Shown: positions 49,728-62,548, counted from the stretch's first letter. The stretch: 64,000 nt of DNA from Perilla frutescens (GCA_026008535.1 BRKX01000014.1:19118694-19182693); one strand, 5' to 3'. Notes: a model not told the origin generated them from the sequence alone. Made by a program: numbers and translations.

Positions 49728-49735
49728 GTGGTAAT

Positions 49736-51466
49736 TTTTTATCCAAAAAAAAAGGAAAGGAAAAGAGAAGAACAAATTTATATATGTTGACATTCAAATG
49801 CAGGAATTGAACCACACTACTAATTAAACACGCACAGTCACAGAGTGATGGCAAAAGTTAATGGGTTCCTTTAGATTGGTGGTAAATAAATGGTAATGGT
49901 GCATGTGTTTTAGAGAGCACCTTCAATTCATATTCATATGCTTAGGGAACACTAAAAATGAGTCAATGAAAAATCTAATAAAAAATTCTGAATTCCCACT
50001 TTTAGAAAAATAACAATTAAGCAATTAATTAATTATGAAATAGTACTGTTTGGTAGTGGGACCCATTTCATTGCTGGACTTTTTGATATCATGGTTTTGG
50101 GGGAGCACCCTGATCACCACTATCATTTCTGACTTTTCTTTGTTATAAAATATAAGTAATAACAATTAGCTCTCTAATTTTTTTCCCAATAAACTAAGCA
50201 AAGAGGCCACTAAGGTCTGAATATTGCTTCCCTGCATATTTATTCGGAATGAGATCCGTTAATTTTACATTTGAATTTTTTTATTATTTTTTGCTTTAGT
50301 TTAATTTTACATATGTTGTTTGGAGTTCATCCTATCTAGTTTGGATGCGTTATAATTTTTTTAGTATTTTTTTAATTATTAATTGATTATTTTAAAAAAA
50401 TACTAAAAAATTATAATAGACCCTAATTGGGTTGGATGAACCTTAAATAACAAATGTAAAATTAAACTAAATCACAAGAAGTTGAAATTAAATAAAAAAA
50501 TGAGAAAAAACAAAAAAAAAAATCGGGTGTGCAATAAGAAATGCAACACAAAATTAAAGGTACAATAGACTATTTCGTGTGTATATGTTTGTGTAGTTTA
50601 ATTAATGCGAAAATTAAAATTTTCTTTTAAACGCATACTAATAAAATTGAATATATACGTCACTGCAATCTTGATTTTTTCTTAAAAAAAAATATATTAT
50701 GATTTAAATATTTATTTAACATTCGGGTCATTTTGGACAACTTTTGTTTACATTATTGGGCATAAAAGTAGGTTAATTTTCATGGAGGAGTGTCGATCCA
50801 CAATTTTATGAAGGTGTAACAATTTTTGTTGCTTTTATTACACAAATGTTGAAATTTATTGTGTGCGTATGAGTTGACTAAATAAGCAATGAATCTTTGT
50901 AATGGTGAGCATGAACACGAAACACTACCCTTCCATTTTATTGGGCACTTTGCTTATAGAAATTAATTAATGCTTAGAGTAACGTTTCATCACATCACAG
51001 TTCACACCCCATGCATCTCGATCATAAAAATATTACATTTTATAAGTTATATATACTTGATGATGATAACTTTATTTCATGCTTTTATTTGAAGATCTAA
51101 TATTATCATTAACTTGACTTGCAAATATCGTGTTTGTAGATAATATAACATATCTAATTAATATCAGTATCAGATTGGATCATAGTAATTTATATATTAA
51201 GTGGTGAAAAGGCATGTGGTCGGACTAGAAAGTTGTAAGATCACCAGTCCACGAATATAATTATAAGGACATCTATACTATGTTCGCAGTCCCAAAACTA
51301 AAGAACATAAAACATTTATTCAAATATAGCGTTCGGTATCATAACTCCACGTTCTTCTTCAAATCCTCAAACCTTAGATACCCCCCAAACTTTTCAGGAA
51401 AACAAAAAAGGTCTTCAAGATATTCTCAAACCAACAATCTCATGATCTCATCCATATAGAATAAAG
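49736..51466. other. AT-rich spacer
   Basis: No gene found. There is an imperfect palindrome at about 50331-50430 (TTGGATGCGTTATAATTTTT against AAAAAATTATAATAGACCCT), possibly another foldback element. Confidence 0.55.
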
Positions 51467-51660
51467 GATAAATTAGACTTTCATACCTACATTTTCGGTC
51501 CATATTTAAAAATAGTATACTTTTTTAAATTAGCGAAACAGTACCCAATTTTTTAAAATTTTTACAAATCTAACATTTGATCAAATTTTTAACTCTAAAA
51601 TCCTATGTTATTAATTGTATTTAAATATTTTTATTTCTCCAGCAACGTAAAAAAATCCTC
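51467..51660. mobile_element. Half copy of the Mutator-type MITE
   Basis: Starts AAAGGATAAATTAGACTTTC and follows the 49011 element through ACCTACATTTTCGG, AAACAGTACCCA and AAATCTAACATTTGATCAAA to about 51650. The second terminus is missing, so it is truncated. Confidence 0.7.
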
Positions 51661-52012
51661 CAATTACTGCACTACAGCCCAGGAAAGCAAAACCAAAAGA
51701 AGGAAGCAATTTAGAGATTTAGTGCTCGTGAAAAGACAAGAGTAGAAAAGGGGGGAAAGTGCAATGCGATTCATTTATGATGTATATTAGTATATACCCT
51801 TTATATATACGTATTAGTGTATTTATATTGTTACAGAAGCAGTTAGTGCAAAGTTCACTCCAGTTGAATACATAAATCGCCAAGTGGAAAGGACAAAAAC
51901 GCCATTTACAGTTCGGAAACAACCGTGGAATTACCTTATTACAAGGAAACAATAATTAATGGGGTAAATATACAGAAACTGTACGCCAATTTAGCTTTAA
52001 CGTTGATGTATA

Positions 52013-52168
52013 TCATTCAGTAGTAACAATACTTGCATCCTCCTCTCCAACTCGAATTTCCAATGTCTTCAACCCAAGTTCATCAACTGCAAGCAAACCG
52101 AATAAAATACCATCCATGTCGTCAGATTCAAGAAAATAGCTGAACTGCTTGTTATGCCCAGAAACTTC
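52013..52168 (-). CDS. Possible terminal exon of an unidentified gene
   Basis: A 51-codon open stretch on the minus strand, preceded by a TTTAACTGATATAG acceptor and ending at TGA (52013-52015). It reads EVSGHNKQFSYFLESDDM, then DGILFGLLAVDELGLKTLEI and RVGEEDASIVTTE. The composition, with a balanced mix of charged and hydrophobic residues, looks coding and is unlike the spacer. It lies 478 bp beyond the LRR gene stop on the same strand. It could be an alternative last exon of that transcript, the end of a small separate gene, or chance. I recognise no family. Confidence 0.35.
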   Translation of the reverse strand, partial: EVSGHNKQFSYFLESDDMDGILFGLLAVDELGLKTLEIRVGEEDASIVTTE

Positions 52169-52645
52169 CTATATCAGTTAAAATCATAGATCACTCATGA
52201 CTGAAATGGCACCCCTACAGGTTTAATTCTTCTGCTTCCAACCATAAGATTGCTAAAAGCACGTTCTCACCAGTATTCTTAAGAATGTTTTCGAGGTTAC
52301 ATTGAACTGTCGAACAGAAACAGAAAAAAAAGATTCATGCCGATAGTTTAAAATGTGCTTAAGCACGAGTTCTTTTAGCGTGGCATCATGTATGTGGTTC
52401 AGATTGAATATGCAATGCCGAGTATATATCATATTAAGTACAGAGTAATAGTCAATCAACTCGCAGAGATTACTTATTACAACATATCTGAAACTCAGAA
52501 GGAAAAGAAAAAAAAAAAAAAAGAACGAACACAATAATGATATAAAGAATGGAATAACAAAAGAACAGGTAACACCAAATGGAAGTTTTGATTCTGAACG
52601 AGTGTAGAAACCTTACAATATTTGCAGTAGCAACTAGCCAGCATC

Positions 52646-55600
52646 TCATAGATCAACTCCCTCGTCAAGGCCTTTGGAGTTTCTCATCACATTCGAATCT
52701 ATCTGTTTGTCAAACTTCCTTTTCCTCCGACCTTCAAAATCTTCAAAGCCTTCCATCTGAATGTGATAAAGAATGTGTATAATGTATTAGACAAAGATGA
52801 TATCATTACTACGAATAAATGTGACATGAAGTACAGCATAATAGCTTGTATGCAAGATCTTATTTTCTCACCTGTTGAAAATAGTCCATAGAAATCGGGT
52901 TGCCATGGAGGGATATATTCTGCAGGCTTTTGCAATCTTTCAGCAAGTTTGGAGGTATCTGTAAGTGACGGACACTATATTCATGAATTCAATGCTGACT
53001 GAAAATCCCAAAGTAGACGAGTCCAAACAACACTTAAACCACAATGCAGTAATACTGTTTTTAAGGCAGAAACAATAGGCAACTATTAGAGAGTAGAGAC
53101 AAATGCATAAAATTTAATTCAAAGCTAGTTATCATTCATTAACATGATGTAAAAAAAAAACAGACTCTTCTTCATTATGGAACTGCAGAAGGGTGGCTTT
53201 GTAAGATGCAGATAAACAAAAATACATAAACACCAAAATATAGTAAAAGCTACAAAGCAGTCTATACAACTCAAAGAAAAGGAAGATATAATCAAATTCT
53301 CAATCAGGAAAAACATATCCAAGACTAACAGTTAAAATTCCTTTTTTTAGCTAGACTTCCCAAACTTAAATTGAACACCACATTTTCATAGTAACTAGAA
53401 CAGTTCATCTCCATTTCATCAGGACTTTGTGAGGCGCCAACATTATTATATAAAGTGTGATAGATTACCTATTTCAACTCCTTAAAAACATGGCATCATT
53501 AAAAACATGACACCGGGAAAGTGGAAACCCATGAATACCAAAGAAATACTTCACAATAGATTGCGGATATAGAAAAGACTCAAGTGTTGCAATAAAACCT
53601 GGTGAGGACCCAGGAATTTGACAAACTAATATTTCCCAGCATAAGAAGAATATGAAGTCCATATCAGAGTTAAACCTGCTTCACTTTGTTATTATCCAAG
53701 CATAGTGACTTCAGATGAACAAGATTGCACACTGAAGATGGAAGCTCTTCAATAGAATTTTCTGCAGCCAAGGTTAGATATAGTGTCAAAAGGGAAAAGT
53801 CCAAAAATGAGGGATGATTAGATCACCCACAAGCACAAGCAAGAAAAATAAAAGTGCATATTAAGCCACTTCCACTATGACAGACAGAAATGTTGGGTTT
53901 ATAGCTTGAACTGGTTGAATGTCAAGTTAGTGCTTGTTTGCTTTTAGGGATGGGATGAGAGTGTGTTGATGTATGATTTAATTAATTATAGTAATATTTT
54001 ATACTAATTATTTCATGCTAAATCTTAATTGAATAGTTAGAAATATATTTTATATTATATTTGTGTTAATTTATTTTGAAATTTCATTGACCTTAATAAG
54101 TTTTTACTCACCATTTCAAAATTCCGAAAAAGGTGCTACTGTAATATATAAACTAAATAAATCTTGAAGAAATAATTGAGTTATCTTGCCCTACCCAAAA
54201 GGCGGGATGAATTATGCAACCAAAATAGTGATTTAAACAAAAATCATCAACAACCTGAAAAAGGAACAAGGAAATAGTCATAGATATGAAAGTACCATTA
54301 GCTTGAATTTCCTCCAGAGAGAAGCAACTACCAATGGATTCAGGAAGAGACTTTATCTTATTGTTCGACACATTTAACAGCATCAACTGCAAAGTCAAAA
54401 AATTTGCATCAATTTTTTAATTTAACTTAATGCAATACAAAGCATATGACGGGCACGTGAACTAATATGGTTGCATTCCTTAAGCCTCCATGTAATGGTA
54501 ACTCACATTGCGCAAGCTCCCTATAGTTTCAGGCAAGTTAAGTAGCAAATTTCCCGATATTGATAGCTTCTCCAGTTTCACCAATTGACCCACTGAACAT
54601 TGAAACTTAATGTTGTTAAAATATAAGTTAAAACAAAATCTAAAATTCAAAATCCTTGGTCAGTTGGACAATGAGGGAAGACTTTTTAACTCAGGCAATG
54701 ACCTGTTTCAACTCCAGTCTCATCACAAGAAGAAGAAGCTTACATTCATCAGGCAATGTGGTCATCCGATTTCCATCAAGAGTCATAACTTTTAAAGACT
54801 GAAGCTTTCCCAGGTTTATAGGTAGACGCTCAATAACATTATCAGCTAAAACCTGCAACCAAAGATTGCCCAATCAGACCCAACTGATAGAAAATGCAAA
54901 AAAATAGAGTTATAACGAGATTAGCAGCATTTACTAGAACTACAAATGGAACAGCAAGAAACTCAACAAGCATTCACTTAATTAAGAAAGGAAGTCAGTG
55001 CAAAGACGCCTGAGTTGGGGACTTAAGGCAATGAAAGCCAACATCAGTATTAACACCGTTTTTCCGGTTCACTGGTTTCACCAAGTTCATTGCCCACATG
55101 ATCATCAATCAAGTCCCATTCTTCATACGTCATTTTATAAGTCTCATTGGGATTCAAGCATAAGTTTAGATACTAAGAAATTCAAGGTAGTTAGATATCA
55201 CCTCATGCAACAAAAAAAAAAAAAAATCAATCAACATCAAGGTCAGATCTAAAGTACAAGCCCTTTCATTTAACCAGAAAGCTGTAAACCAAAATATTTG
55301 GTGCACCATATCAAAAATCTTTGAAATAACATCAAGACAGTGAAAACTGAAGAGAGCAATTCTCACCAGCCGCTGCAAGTTAATCAATTTGTTTATCTCC
55401 GTTGGTAGCTCAACTGCCACAGTTCCACAGCACACAAAAACATATCAGTGCAGATAAGCAAATGAAATGAGCCAAGTAGTTGCTATTCCATCCAGAATCG
55501 ATGCATCGGCAATTCATGATGGCATAGCAAAGGTGTAATAAACCTAGTAAGTATGCATACAAGTTCTCACTCAAGTTCGGATGATTTAGTAATGGAAAAA

Positions 55601-56230
55601 CACAAATTTAAAATGAACACAAGCAAATGCTCCAGATCTAAGAGCAAACATTACCTAATTTGTTGTGCGTCAAATCAAGTGTGCGGACTGATCTTTCTAA
55701 TTCGAGAACTTCATCAGGAAATGTCTATTAGAAACAAGCCAAAAGCAATCTAGTCAGCACAACAGAAATATCCATACATTTGTCGCATATCGGTAAAGGC
55801 CTCATGCAGCAAAAACAAAACCCTCCAAATTCCACTGAGCATTGTTCCAGTATTCCTGCCACGTACCTTCCTAAATGAAAACAACCTTAAAACTATCCGA
55901 AACATACAAACGCCGATTAATTGCTCAAAATCCAAATACATCTAATCAAACACTTCCTAACTTACAGTAATAACAATTCCAGCCACGCACGTGAGTTTAA
56001 ACAATCAAGTATCGTATCTAAAACTGCGTGAAGTCCACACCAAAATAAATTCTCGGAACAATAACTCTGCTTTCCAACGAAATTATGATGAATAATTAAT
56101 CAGTAGCGGAGGAAGCGAGAGAAGACGATACCTTCAATTTGGAGTCGCGCAAAGCAACAATTCCGGTGGAGCGCCAGCGAGCGGCGCGGCTGGCTTTAGA
56201 ATCGGCGCTCTTACTACTGCAACACCCCAT
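52646..56230 (-). CDS. Intracellular leucine-rich-repeat protein, nine exons
   Basis: Exons on the minus strand: 56230-56132, 55724-55655, 55413-55367, 54852-54744, 54592-54507, 54386-54296, 53761-53676, 52958-52872, 52756-52646. All introns are GT-AG, and the 786 coding bases give 261 residues without a break. The start MGCCSSKSADSKASRAARW has Gly2 plus Cys3/Cys4, a myristoylation and palmitoylation pattern. Residues 34-225 are LRRs of the L..LP..I/L..L..L..L...N type (SVRTLDLTHNKL, SLKVMTLDGNRM, LMLLNVSNNKIKSLPESIG, HLKSLCLDNNKV). A basic tail (RRKRKFDKQID) ends in GLDEGVDL. It resembles the Ras-group LRR proteins of plants, in particular the Arabidopsis At5g07910 type, by recalled similarity. 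It is probably a membrane-tethered protein-binding scaffold; the partner is unknown. No signal peptide or membrane helix is present. Confidence 0.93.
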
Positions 56231-56898
56231 TCAAAACTAAGCTGAATTTTCGCCTCCTTCACCGATCAAAACACATACAGATTGCCAGAAAACTGGTATA
56301 TTTTTTCTTGGATTATGTATGCGTGTTGTGATCGATGTCGATTGATGAATGGAGGAGTGAGGAAATAGGGGGTTGAAATTGGAAAGGAGGAGAGGGAAAA
56401 AGGGGGTAGACTTTGAACAAGAAACCGCGTACGAATCTGGGCTTTGTTTCGTTTTTTTTTTTAATGCCAAAATTTAAATCGATGACGTCATTGTTTGAAA
56501 TCTAAACTAGTATTTATCTTGTGCGATACACAAATAATTATTTTTTTTTAAATTTATAATATTATGATTATTTTAGAATTCTATATGTTGTGTTTAATTT
56601 TTAAAAATTAATAAAATGATATGTACATGTGCTAATTAATTAAATAAAAAGATCAATTTTGTGTAGTTACGATAAACAAAAATTAAATTAAATTTTAGGA
56701 ACTAAATGAAAATTCATGTTAGAAAGATCGATTTAGAATATTTAAAAACTATTCGATTTTATAAATAGCAATGTATAATTTGTCCACGGTTAAAAACATT
56801 TGATTTCTTTGAATATATGACAAGTATAAAAAATATAATTATTTAATTATTTTAAATAATGAAATTGAAATAGAAAAATAATAAATTCTTGCAAATTA

Positions 56899-56946
<48 letters not shown>

Positions 56947-57030
56947 ACACAAATGAAAACTATATTTTTAGGCGACAAATGTAGAATACCACAAATTCTC
57001 CACCTATACATGAGAAAATAAAATAAAAAT
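56231..57030. other. Upstream region of the LRR gene and spacer
   Basis: 56231-56460 is the probable leader and promoter of the LRR gene; no clear TATA box stands out. 56460-57030 is AT-rich with a (TTA)n tract at 56900-56943. No other gene is seen. Confidence 0.6.
56900..56943. repeat. (TTA)n microsatellite
   Basis: About 15 TTA units without interruption. Confidence 0.95.
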
Positions 57031-57035
57031 GTTAC

Positions 57036-59828
57036 TGTAACACCCCAAATACTGATTATTTTATATATTTTTAGGAGGGTAAAAGGGTAAAGAAATAATA
57101 AAATTTAAGATCTATATATTTTCGGGTCAAGATTTATGGGCTAAATTACATGTCAAGAAAAATGGAAATATTCGATTTTATTTCAGAATAAAAAAAAATT
57201 ATACTCATATTATGAAAGAAGTCATGGAGGATCAGGTCATGCAAATTTAAGTTCATTTCATCCTCTAATGTAATTTATTTATTATAAACATTTTTGAAGT
57301 CAAACTAATTCTTGTCAAGCCTAATTCTATGATTTAAGTTAGGTCCATCATATCCATTTTTGACACATCGATGCTCCACCAAAATATCCTATAATCTCTA
57401 CGAGTGTCCAAATAGTAAGTTTGCTTCTATACAACTGTTCGAATTTCCAAGAAAGGAGATAAGTCATCACAATGAGTTTTAAATATCATTTTACTCAATT
57501 CCTCAACCATTGTCGGCAGCTTCACTTTGTTCCTTTACTTCCATATCAAATCTATTGCCTTACCTCATGAAATTATGCCATGATGATCCTCTCATCAATA
57601 AGATTACATTCATAGCAGATTTTGTTCATTTAGTGCCCAGAAAGTTAGAATCGAAGGCAGAATCAGTCCGAAGTTGTTGTTCCGCCACTACGCGTCGCTA
57701 CCTTCTTGCGGTGTAATTTCCGGACAATCTGACCGTCCAATTTGCTTGAACTTTATACCGTTTTAAAGATCTTCTTACGGGCTACATATACTTAGTTCCC
57801 GATCGTAAATCAAAGGTCGTTAGCTTAGCCAAAATCATGCCGAAAGATGGTACAAAACTGCTGTCAAACTTCAAAATGTGTTGTTGTTGCTACTTCGACT
57901 GCATGTTTCTAGCTATTCCCTCGGTCTAAATCTATTATATCATAGATGGTATAAAACCTCTCTTTGCATGATACTCTGTTATAATCTCGGATTTGTATTT
58001 ATACGTCATTTGTCCTTTCGTTTTTGTATCGAAATTTGACGGAAAATCATGTTTAAAAACCAAGTTCATCATCTTTTTCTATAAGATTTTGGAGTCGGAT
58101 GCTGGAGCTTCTGTATATATATATGTAAGAGATGTTATGTTGTGTATATTTAAACATATTGGAGCTTCATTTGAGGATTAAAATGAGATGGATTACATAT
58201 ATATGAGTTGCCGTGAGTTTTCAATAAGTGTAATCGAATTGTTCAAAAATGTTAGGAGTTGTTTTAATGTTTTGAAATAAATTTGAAGTTGATTTATTTA
58301 ACTTTCAAAGGTAAGAGGTCAGATTGTAGATTGAGAAAACATAAAGGGTTCACTTTTGAGAATTAGACAAAAATTGGGACTGAATTACAAATTCTAAAAA
58401 TGTGATTTTTGTCCAAATGTTTCGAAAACTTAATATTTGGTCCAGCTTGTTACATCAAGCTTATTTTGTCAAATAATCGTTCTTTTAAGGTCTGAAAACC
58501 TTTCAAAAGTAATTTGAAAGTTCAGTTATACTGTGAATTAGCGTTTCTCTCGGTTTACGTTTGATCAAGTTTATTTTATTCATGAATGACTCCAAATTTT
58601 AGGGAAACATATAAGAATATATTTGTGACCTATAGGTTTAAGATTTTACCGTGAATGGTCATTATTTATACGGATCCTAGGCCAATGGGCCATGCGTCGA
58701 GCTCAAAATGTCAATTTAATTAGGTCGTTAAGCATCGATGACGTCCGTATGAGCTCAAGTTGTATGAGAAGTATATTTTAAGCTTGTATCTACGTTATAG
58801 AATAAGTTTTGGGTTGTTATGACAATACTAAGAGGTAGCCCTCCTTGTAGGCAATGTACGAGAAATTTCGACTTAGAAACTACAAGAATCGTGGTAAAGG
58901 CTTCAGCTATTATAGCTATAAGGTGGGTTTTGCTAATTAAAATTTTTGTTTTTACAATGCTTTCATCCATGAATGGTTTACAACTGTTTTCGCTCTCCGT
59001 GGATATAATTTGACCTGCATGATGAATTCAAGCATTGTCAATTTTATTAAAATATAGTTATGTGATCACATAAGGTCTGTATCCACGCTGGTCTTTTGAG
59101 CACATTGACTTTTGAATAAATATTCTTAAGCGCATTGACATGGGAATGAATATTAAATTGTTCGCTTTTGAATAAATATATTCTTAAGCGCATTGACATG
59201 AGATTTGATATTGAATTGCTCGCTTTTGAATAACTATTCTTAAGCGCATGTGTATTTAAATGAATATTGATTTATCGGCTTTTGAACAGATATTCTTAAG
59301 CGCATGGACATGATTTTAAATATTGAATTATTGGACTTTGATATGAAAAATCATTGCATGTGTTTGCACGAACATGATAAATCCACTGAGTGTTTTCTGG
59401 CACTCAACCCACATTTTCTAAAATATTTTTCAGGTGTAAGGTGATGCAAGCAGCTGACATGAACATATGGGTTCTATAAGTTTTTTGACTATTCAAAATT
59501 GTATTTTGAATGTTGAATATTGACTTTGGTTAATATTTTAACGTATTATGCTTCTACTGAATGTTTTGAATATTTACGAATATTAAAATCATACATGTTC
59601 CACCGTTATTTTTGACTCGTTCAAATATCAGACTTTCAACATTGACTAGTCATTTGTGAAATGTATTTGTGATCCGTTTGAAAAGTCTTCCCGGAAGATG
59701 ATTGGTGCATTTCATTCCTAAAGAAATTACCATAAAAATATTTTCGTTTTAAAGGTAAAACAGTTATAAAATAGGGACTTTACTTAATCTTGTGTAGCGC
59801 CTCGGATTTCAGGAATTGGGGCGTTACA
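57036..59828 (+). mobile_element. Solo LTR of a Ty3/gypsy element
   Basis: 2793 bp starting TGTAACACCCCAAATACTGA and ending TTGGGGCGTTACA. It is flanked by a perfect 5-bp duplication GTTAC (57031-57035, 59829-59833). The ends and length match the Tekay-like LTRs in this window, but the interior is clearly different, so it is another family or an old copy. No internal domains remain. Open frames such as 57510-57716 show no protein family. Near the end lies the usual block TCCACTGAGTGTTTTCTGGC (59381-59400), which corresponds to CCACTGAGTACATTAGTGCT in the other LTRs. Confidence 0.92.
59107..59335. repeat. Four ~58-bp tandem repeats inside the solo LTR
   Basis: The unit starts with a CTTTTGAATAAATATTCTTA-like block followed by AGCGCATTGACATG. 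It is repeated from about 59107, 59162, 59221 and 59277 with substitutions and small gaps. Confidence 0.85.
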
Positions 59829-59833
59829 GTTAC

Positions 59834-61057
59834 AAATCTCAAATTTTCAAATAAAAAAATAATAAACAAGATTACAAAAATTTGTTAAAATACAACGGTT
59901 GTAGTCTAAACCGTCGTGGAAAATGTAAAAAAAAAAAAATTACAACAATGAATGTAACTAATGTTGTCTATTAACTCAAAACTGTTGCTTAAAATATAAA
60001 CGTTAAATTGAATTATATACAACGATATATATACTCTTGTCTATTATACAAAAACTTTTGTCTAAAATATAAATGTCAAATTGAATGATACACAATGGTT
60101 TATACCAGAATCATTGTCTATCACATGATTTCACCTTAATATATGTATCGATAGAAAAAATTTAGATTCACGTTTTACATGAGGTCATGAACTTTAAGAG
60201 AAATTATTTTTATTAAAAAATAAATAAATAAACTTAAGTTTAAAATATTGAGGGATAACGCGCCCACAACTACAAGTAATTTAGGTACTTATAAAATGTT
60301 GTTATAATTAGCTAAGCATAACATTTGAACTATATTTTTATAATGTTTTTTAGCATTTAAACATTGAGCCATGGAATTCGTTATTCCGCTTATTTGAAAT
60401 AATTGTGTTGATAATATGCAATGCTATTAAAATCATTATCTAATTTCATTATAACTCTACTAGATATTGAATGATCATTCTTGTGTCTTTCGTACGAGCT
60501 GCTAGTCTCCCATTTATTTATTTATTTAAAATAAATATATATTTTAAAATAAAATGGAATTAATGAACAGTGCACTAATCCGACGCTAACATTGTGAGCT
60601 CATGCATTGCATTCAACAATTAATTAATTTTTTCGAAACGTATATAAATATTCTTAATTGGGAATAATAATCCTTGAGATGTTCAATCTCATATATTTGT
60701 ATTATATCACCAAAAGTAAACGAGCATGCATGCTACCCCAATCAACATTTGAAAATGAAATAACCCAACTACTCCCGCTACATATATATATATATATATC
60801 TATCGATATCGACCGTTTTACACCCAACCTCAAAAAAGATAGCAAACAATGGTGTGATCATAAACTAGCAGTGCCAGTATCATATCATAACTTCATAAGA
60901 AAAGAAAAAGGTTTATTTTTATTGATGAAGGTTGCAAATGCAATATATAAGAAAGTAACAAAAGCTGAAACAAAACAGCAAACAGAAACATATATAATAT
61001 ATCTTAACCAAAACTTGTAATTAATGTGAAAGAATTGAGCAGCAGAGCAAGTAGAGG
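59834..61057. other. AT-rich spacer and 3' flank of the dehydrogenase gene
   Basis: No separate gene. Imperfect repeats occur at about 59875-60120 (ACAACGGTTGTAGTCTAAACC, ACAACGATATATA and ACAATGGTTTATACCAGAAT words). They resemble part of a CACTA- or Mutator-type element, but no ends were found. 60780-61057 probably includes the 3' untranslated region of the next gene. Confidence 0.5.
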
Positions 61058-62503
61058 TCAAGCGACAGCAGGCATATCCTTGAGCCATGGATCCAACGGC
61101 TTCCCGATGGAGTAGACGATGAACCCGATTTCCCTGAGCTTCTCCGCATCCACAACATTCCTACCATCGAACACGAATGCAGGTTTGTGCATGCTGTCGA
61201 AGATCCTCTTGTAGTCCAGTGTCTTGAACTCGTCCCACTCGGTGAGAACACAGAGGCCGTGCGCCTCCTTAGCCGCCTCATAGGCGTCCCAAACCACTCG
61301 GAGCTGCTTGACTGAGGCGGGGCTAGGCGGCGGCTGCAGGTGAATGGGATGGTCCCAGTCGAACTTGTTCATGGACAAATCCCTGAGGATCTGATCCTCT
61401 GTCACCTGCGGATCGTAGATGCTGAGATGAGCTTTGTCCCCTATTAGTCCCTTGCACACGTCGATGGCCGGAGTCTCCCTGGTGTCGCCCGTGTCCTTCT
61501 TGAACGCGAATCCAAGGATACCGATCTTCTTCCCGGAGACCGTGTTGAACATTGAGGAGACGAGGCGGTTCACGAACCGGCTCTTCTGATAGTCATTCAC
61601 CTTGATCACTTGTTTCCAGTAGTTGCCCACTTCGGTCAGGCCGTTGCACTCGCAGATGTACACCAAGTTCAGGATGTCCTTCTGGAAGCAGGACCCCCCA
61701 AAGCCAACACTCGCGTTCAGGAATTTTGACCCGATCCTCGAGTCAGTCCCCACAGCGTGGGAGACTTGTGACACGTCAGCTCCCGTGGCTTCACAGAGAG
61801 CTGACATGGCATTCACGGATGAGATCCTCTGTGCCAGGAAGGCGTTGGCCGCCAGCTTCGACAGCTCTGCCGACCACAGATTGGTGCAGAGGATCCTCTC
61901 CTGAGGGACCCACTGTGCATACACAGATTTCAAGGCCTCAACTGCTTTCCTTCCCTCAGCCGTCTCTCTTCCTCCGATGAGGACGCGATCCGGATTGAAG
62001 AGGTCCTTCATTGCTGTGCCCTCGGCTAGAAACTCCGGGTTGGAAAGGATTTGATAGCTGATACCCTTGCTGTTATGAGTGAGGATTCTTTCGATTGCCT
62101 CGGCAGTTTTGACAGGCACGGTGGATTTCTCAACCACGATCTTGTCGGATTTGGACACATCGGCAATCATCCGTGCAGCGCTCTCCCAGTAGGTGAGGTC
62201 GGCGGCCTTGCCGGCGCCTAGGCCTCGGGTTTTGGTGGGCGTGTTCACGGAGACGAAGACAATGTCGGCTTCGGAGACGTGCTTCTCCACATCGGTGCTG
62301 AAGAAAAGGTTCTTCCCCCTGCATTGATTCACCACTTCATCGAGCCCTGGCTCGTAGATTGGTAGCTCACTACTGTTCCAGGCTTGGATTCGGGCAACCG
62401 AGATGTCAACGACGGCCACCTCGATGGAGGGGCATTTTAGGGCAATCACAGCCATGGTTGGACCGCCAACATAACCAGCTCCAATGCAACAGATCTTCAC
62501 CAT
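61058..62503 (-). CDS. UGD: UDP-glucose 6-dehydrogenase
   Basis: A single coding exon of 481 residues, the usual plant length. It oxidises UDP-glucose to UDP-glucuronate with two NAD+ in the cytosol, supplying precursors for pectin and hemicellulose. The NAD-binding loop GAGYVGGPT is at 8-16. The central domain contains NPEFLAEGTAMKDL at 155-168 and ELSKLAANAFLAQRISSVNA at 213-232. The catalytic cysteine is Cys272 in GFGGSCFQKD. The C-terminal domain has GFAFKKDTGDTRETPAIDVC and FDGRNVV. All expected catalytic residues that I can place are present. I chose the ATG at 62503 (MVKICCIGAG). Ten upstream in-frame codons exist only because the leader has a TA repeat. The coding sequence is far more GC-rich than its flanks. 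Confidence 0.98.
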   Translation of the reverse strand: MVKICCIGAGYVGGPTMAVIALKCPSIEVAVVDISVARIQAWNSSELPIYEPGLDEVVNQCRGKNLFFSTDVEKHVSEADIVFVSVNTPTKTRGLGAGKAADLTYWESAARMIADVSKSDKIVVEKSTVPVKTAEAIERILTHNSKGISYQILSNPEFLAEGTAMKDLFNPDRVLIGGRETAEGRKAVEALKSVYAQWVPQERILCTNLWSAELSKLAANAFLAQRISSVNAMSALCEATGADVSQVSHAVGTDSRIGSKFLNASVGFGGSCFQKDILNLVYICECNGLTEVGNYWKQVIKVNDYQKSRFVNRLVSSMFNTVSGKKIGILGFAFKKDTGDTRETPAIDVCKGLIGDKAHLSIYDPQVTEDQILRDLSMNKFDWDHPIHLQPPPSPASVKQLRVVWDAYEAAKEAHGLCVLTEWDEFKTLDYKRIFDSMHKPAFVFDGRNVVDAEKLREIGFIVYSIGKPLDPWLKDMPAVA

Positions 62504-62548
62504 CTTAATTATATATATATATATATATTGCACGAGCTAGCTACCTAC

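Noticed and set aside
57510..57716. A 68-codon frame
   Set aside because: It lies inside a solo LTR and has no domain.
61623..61980. Plus-strand frames of 84-93 codons
   Set aside because: Antisense to the GC-rich dehydrogenase coding exon.
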